A stretch of DNA of 64,000 nucleotides, taken from assembly GCA_002914845.1 (NCBI GenBank), contig JXTC01000048.1:486913-550912 (forward strand), in the 5' to 3' direction. This document shows positions 59,792 through 64,000 of the stretch, piece by piece. Origin of the DNA: Trema orientale. Its lineage: Eukaryota; Streptophyta; Magnoliopsida; Rosales; Cannabaceae. How positions within the stretch are numbered: position 1 is the first letter of the stretch; each line of letters starts with the position of its first letter. A program made the translations under genes and the position numbers. The notes under the pieces are model-generated. The model saw only the letters and a program-made list of their open reading frames with translations. It was not told the origin of the DNA and did not search any database.

Positions 59792-61422
59792 ATGGCTGCC
59801 GTGATGGAAAATGAAGCATTGGCAACAGAAGCTGGTTTTGCGCCTGTAACTTCTGAGAGAAAGGTCCGGAATGACTTGGAAACTTCACTGCCAAAGCCAT
59901 GTAAGTTTTATTCACTTTGATCTCTATATATTGCCATGCTTTAGGGACCATGAGAGCTTGTCTTTTACAAGAACGGGTATGGATTAGGTGTTTGTCAAAA
60001 GTTCTGTGAGAAGTTCAGATTTAGTGGATTCTCTTGTTCCTGTGGAAAGAGCATTCAGAATATGTAGGAATTTCTTGGGCAAGAATCAAAATCAATGAAC
60101 TTGCATTCTATGAATATATAAGTTGTGTTCATGTTCCTTTTTTTGTATGGTAATACTAAAATCTTGTATCAGTAATATGACCAATGTTGCTTCAATTCTA
60201 AAGATTGCCAAGCTTGATATCCTCTGTTTTTATTTGTGAAAGTATAGTAAGAAGATGGCTATATATGAAACAAAACATAAGCTTGCATCCGAATAGGAGT
60301 AAAAAAAGAAAACCAGGAAGCAAGTGTCTCTAAGAGTTAGAACAACAATACTTGTGACATGGGTTTTCATTAAAATGGTCACTGGAACAATAAGGTATTC
60401 TTTTAAAGTAATTGGAGTTTCAAGTCCGTGCTCTAAATTCTTTGGTATATGCCTTTGCTCATATCAGATTTGGCAAGAGCACTGGTTGATCCTGATACAG
60501 ACCATCCAAATGGAACACCGGGGCATAACCATAACAACCTGAGTGTTCTTCAGCAGCATGTGGCATTTTTTGACCAAGACCATGATGGGATTGTTTATCC
60601 TTGGGAAACTTATACTGGTAACATAGATTATTAGCATTTACCAACTTGGTTCAATCTTTCTTAATCTAGACATTCTCTAATTAAGCAATGTTAAGCAGCT
60701 TATAAGATACAATCCACTCAATCTTTTCTTGCACACTTACAATATCTCGCTATTTCACCACTCTCTCTCCTTGAATCAGGAATGCGTGCCATTGGTCTCA
60801 ATGTAATTGTCTCCTTTCTTTTGGCCATCTTTATCAATGTGGCACTCAGTTATTCGACTCTGCCTGTAAGTTAATGTGATCCATTAACTTACGAGAATCA
60901 TCCCACTGTTAAATATGCTTCTTTGTTGATTAGCTAGATCTTTAAAGATTGTAACATATAAATATATATATATATATATAGGGCACCAATTCAATAAGTA
61001 ATTTTTTTTTTACCTACACATAAGTATCATTTTGACCAATGAAAATTTATTCTACATATTTTTTTATTGTAAAATGTAGGAAAAAGAAATTGCATTAATG
61101 ATGTACGTCTTTTCATGCACCTCATTATAGCCGTTGAATCACCATTAGATGATTGATCTAACGGCTAAAAAAAAATACCTACACATAAGTAAAAAAAAAA
61201 AATACCTACTAGATTGGCAACCTATATATATATATATATATATCTATTTATACACCGTGTGTGAAGCATATATTCTGAAAAAATAGAGAACTTTTTGGTG
61301 CTTACCTTGCAAGTTTTTTAATTTCAGGGTTGGTTGCCTTCCCCTCTGTTTCCAATATGTATACGCAATGTTCATAAAGCCAAGCATGGTAGCGATTCTG
61401 GAACATATGACACTGAGGGAAG
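59792..61422 (+). CDS. CLO: Caleosin / peroxygenase, third copy, exons 1-4 only in window
   Basis: Same family and gene structure as the gene at 49593. Exons 59792-59900, 60468-60617, 60780-60865 and 61328-61422 have lengths 109, 150, 86 and 95; exons 2 to 4 match the first gene base for base in length, and all borders are GT-AG. The product so far is about 146 residues: N-terminal [17 protein letters not shown]-hand loop [12 protein letters not shown] (72-83), VLQQH with candidate haem ligand H67, hydrophobic segment about 92-115, and the classical proline knot LPSPLFP (118-124), then [16 protein letters not shown]. It is closer to canonical caleosins than copy 1 (PSP instead of PNP). Exon 5 (starting FVPMN) is not found to 64000, so intron 4 exceeds 2.57 kb or the gene is cut. 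No stop or frameshift up to 61422. Confidence 0.93.
60980..61222 (+). mobile_element. MITE family 'A', copy 3, in intron 3 of caleosin gene 3
   Basis: Between TA repeats, from ggcaccaattcaataagtaa to tagattggcaacc. Contains atgatgtacgtcttttcatg and gattgatctaacggctaaa, shared with the copies at 53366 and 53562. Full-length type, about 243 bp, no coding. Confidence 0.75.
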
Positions 61423-61966
61423 GTAATGTGATTAAAGTCATCAATTAGAACTTTAAACTAATCTTTAGTTTGCCTCTTATGTGGCCTTTTCTTTGGCTTT
61501 CTTTAATTTTTTTTTTCTATTTTTATTTATTTTAATTTATTATTTTTTTATTTTTTATTATCTATATTTATTTGAGAAAAAAAAAAGATCAATTGTGGGT
61601 ACTCAAAAGAATTTATAGTTGGTAGGTCTATTTTCCTCAATTATTTTCTTAAATATGAAGAATAAGAAAAAGCATATTTCTCATGAAATGATTCTTTATC
61701 ATGATGCGGACTATACATCTTCTCAACTTTGTGATGATTCTTGTATTTTGGCCTTCCTTCCTTCTAGATTTAATTAGTTGAGCTTCCATAGAAATGAAAG
61801 TTTTATCGTCTCTGTATTCTAAACTTTATTGGCATCAGTATTGTGTTGTCTTGTCTCCCAGATTTGGTTGTCGTTTTTGTTTTGATTACCATGCGTTTCC
61901 GCTTTCTGTCGTTTCCAAATGTCATTGTCGTTATCTGGATTCATTTCGACTGCCTTTCTATTTAAG
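61423..61966 (+). other. start of intron 4 (or 3' flank) of caleosin gene 3
   Basis: T-rich sequence beginning GTAATG. The 103-codon frame that begins at 61794 has no motif and continues into a transposon-like element. Confidence 0.5.
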
Positions 61967-62347
61967 GTTATTTTTGGTAGGGAGGAAAAAAAATGAGAGA
62001 GAAGGAAAAAATAAGAGGAAAAGAAAATATATAGGACGGAAAAGAAAGTGTTTTCCCTTAATCGTTGTTTGGTATGTAGAGAAGAAAAAAATTGATTTAT
62101 TTTAAATGACTATTTTACTCTTAATATAATGAATTTTAAAGTTTAAAACTTAAACTTATTTCCTTCACATTTTTTTTTCCAATTTGGAGGAAAAAATTTT
62201 TGTGGGGTCCACATACTATTATTTCCATCCTCTTTTCTCTCCATTTTTTCTTTACCCTCCCCTTTTTTTTCCCCTACCAAACAACTTATTTTTCTACTTT
62301 CCCTCTACTTTTCTTTCCTCTCTCTTTTCCCTCATACCAAATATAGC
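61967..62347. mobile_element. MITE-like element with TTTGGTA inverted ends
   Basis: Left aggttatttttggtagggag and right tccctcataccaaatatagcc are inverted; inside, 'gttgtttggtatgtaga' faces 'ctaccaaacaactta'. Same general type as the element at 14226-14620. About 381 bp, no coding. Confidence 0.65.
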
Positions 62348-63660
62348 CTAAGACTTGATGTTGTCTATGTTTACATTGTCGTTTCGTAGTATTTGTCGAC
62401 TTCGATAACGATTATTATTTTGGACAATTGATGGCGTTAATATTACTAGTTGATTACTATCATTTTTTATTTTGTTGCCCTTTCCCACTTTTAAGTTTTA
62501 TAAGGGTTAATTTTTTATTTTTCAAATTGCACTTTACTGTTTGACTCTATGCTTAGAATGACACAATTTTCAAAGGTCACATTCTGCTATCCCAATAAAG
62601 GGGGCGAGTGGGGGTAAAAGCGTCCACACTCAATTTTCTTAAATTTAGGTTTTATCTTTAAAATTGAATTTATTTTTTCAAAAAAATTCACACATGACTC
62701 CACTCAATTTTTTTTTTTTTTAAATTCCATGTGCGTTTATTTGTGTTTTCCAATTTTATTATTTCTATTTAAATTTAGGATACACTTCCTTATTTTTCTC
62801 AAAATCTTAAACTCATTGAAGAAAAAAAAAAAAAAAACCAACTAAGTTCTAAAGGCTAAATAACCCTGACTGAATACAAATTTCTTACTCATCAAACTCC
62901 CATGTCACTTAATGCCTCTTCTTTTTTTCTTTTTTTTTTTCTTTTTACTCACGCTAAATACTATAATGGATTCCTTAAGAATTAATTCTCATTATGGTCC
63001 CAAACTTAGCCTAATTGGTAACTACATATGCCTCTGATGTTGAGGTCTATAGTTTAATTTCCCCACTCCCAATCTAAAAGGGAAAAAAAAAAAATCTGAC
63101 TTAATCATCGAAGTGAGGTTATGCTTGGTTGTGTTTTTCTTTTAGTTATGTATATGTACGTATATTTAGTTCCATAGCTCATATGATTCCATGAAACGAT
63201 ATTTCTTTATACTTTTAAGAAATAAATATGACATTTAAAATTAAACAACTAAAAAGAAGGTCATGGCAAAGATAATTGATAATGAAGATTGTAATAAAGT
63301 ATTTTTAAAATATGAAAAATTATAAGGGACAATTCTAATTTATTGATCGATATTCACTATTATATTATTACTCAATAGTTAAAATTCTTACTTCTTATAT
63401 ATGATTGGTTTCTTAAAAAAAAATTTGTTCATCATGTCCACTAAATTAAAATTCTGGATCCATCATTGATCCCAAACTATATATATATTTTCATTCTTTT
63501 AAGACTCTGCATTATAAGATGATTTTTGGGGGATTATCAATTTTGACCCTCTTTTAATACATGTGATGAAAAAAGGGACAACTTATAAACCATTTACAAA
63601 AATAGGACTTTTATTACCATGTCATTTAATGAATATTTCAGAGTTCCAAAATTACCCATG
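62348..63660. other. AT-rich sequence, no exon found
   Basis: Searched for a caleosin exon 5 start (GTTTGTTCC after a TTTCAG) and found none. Poly-A and poly-T runs at 62710, 62820 and 63080. A weak SINE-like trace (tagcctaattggtaact, 63009-63025) has an A box but no clear B box. Confidence 0.45.
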
Positions 63661-64000
63661 ACTCGACCCTAGTCGAAAATTTTCGACCAAGTCGAAAAAA
63701 TCAAAAGTGACGGAGGCGGCGCCGGGAAGACGGCCGGCTACGTCCGACTGGGGTCAAAATTTTCGACCATGGTCAAACGCCGGTCGAAATTTTCGACCGG
63801 TGGCTTCGACCCCAGTTGAACATTTTCGACTACGGTTGAACAGTGGTTCGACCCCAGTCGAACATTTTTGACTGGAGTCGAAATTTTCTAGCCACCGGTC
63901 GAAAAACGATCGGAACAACCGAGAGAGGTAGTCGAACGCCGGTCGAAAATGGCTTCGACCCCAGTCGAATTGTTCGACTACGGTCGAACGGTGGTTCGAC
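63661..64000. repeat. array of inverted GTCGAA / TTCGAC words, GC-richer, to window edge
   Basis: More than twenty GTCGAA or TTCGAC words (some with one change) alternate, often as GTCGAAAATTTTCGAC palindromes or as TTCGACCCCAGTCGAA. Longer units such as 'ggcttcgaccccagt(c/t)gaa' and 'gacta cggt(c/t)gaac-gtggttcgac' recur at about 63800-63855 and 63950-64000. A CpG-rich patch gaggcggcgccgggaagacgg is at 63712-63732. No frame with recognisable protein motif. Class unknown; it continues beyond the window. Confidence 0.7.

Noticed and set aside
63005-63075. Possible SINE with an A box tagcctaattggt
   Set aside because: The downstream sequence lacks a convincing B box and a tail; too weak to list as an element.
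63661-64000. Palindromic array considered as CRISPR or as a gene exon
   Set aside because: No constant repeat-spacer pattern, no protein motif in any frame, and the context is nuclear plant DNA.

Overview
The window is nuclear DNA of a flowering plant, probably a eudicot. The evidence is split genes with GT-AG introns, a chloroplast-targeted PGR5, a plant-type eIF(iso)4E, a plant U5 snRNA promoter, a tRNA-Tyr gene with an intron, and many plant transposon remnants in strongly AT-rich spacers. I cannot fix the species. There is one unknown base, at 25841.

Layout. From 1 to 13911 on the minus strand lies most of NO VEIN (NOV), a very large GHKL-type ATPase protein whose C-terminal part runs off the left edge; nine coding exons are resolved. 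From 14000 to 26900 there is no host gene, only nested mobile elements: TIR/MITE-like elements, a 3.57-kb solo LTR with a 5-bp target duplication, a Mutator-like MITE, and a decayed PIF/Harbinger-associated Myb/SANT-like gene. ARPC4 (Arp2/3 complex) is on the minus strand at 26947-30603, with a copia-type solo LTR in its first intron and a puzzling one-base excess at one exon junction. A tRNA-Tyr gene lies just upstream of it. A U5 snRNA gene with all its control elements is at about 34230-34357 on the plus strand. PGR5 (plus, two exons, 35962-36777) and eIF(iso)4E (minus, five exons, 37681-39959) converge. From 40000 to 49500 there are repeats, a LINE-like insertion, a 73-bp minisatellite and a decayed DUF4283/zinc-knuckle gene.

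The right part is a tandem caleosin/peroxygenase cluster: an intact six-exon gene (49593-52352), a broken copy (54227-56498) carrying its own insertions, and a third copy whose first four exons are intact (59792-61422) and whose remaining exons are not found before the window ends. A Ty1/copia integrase relic sits between the second and third copies. The last 340 bases are a GC-richer array of inverted GTCGAA/TTCGAC words that I cannot assign.

The host genes are unrelated housekeeping or physiological genes (development, actin nucleation, splicing, photosynthetic electron flow, translation, lipid-droplet oxylipin chemistry). They do not form a pathway. I see no convincing new biological system. 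The items most worth a second look are the unannotated-type U5 gene, the ARPC4 junction, the caleosin cluster and the terminal palindromic array.
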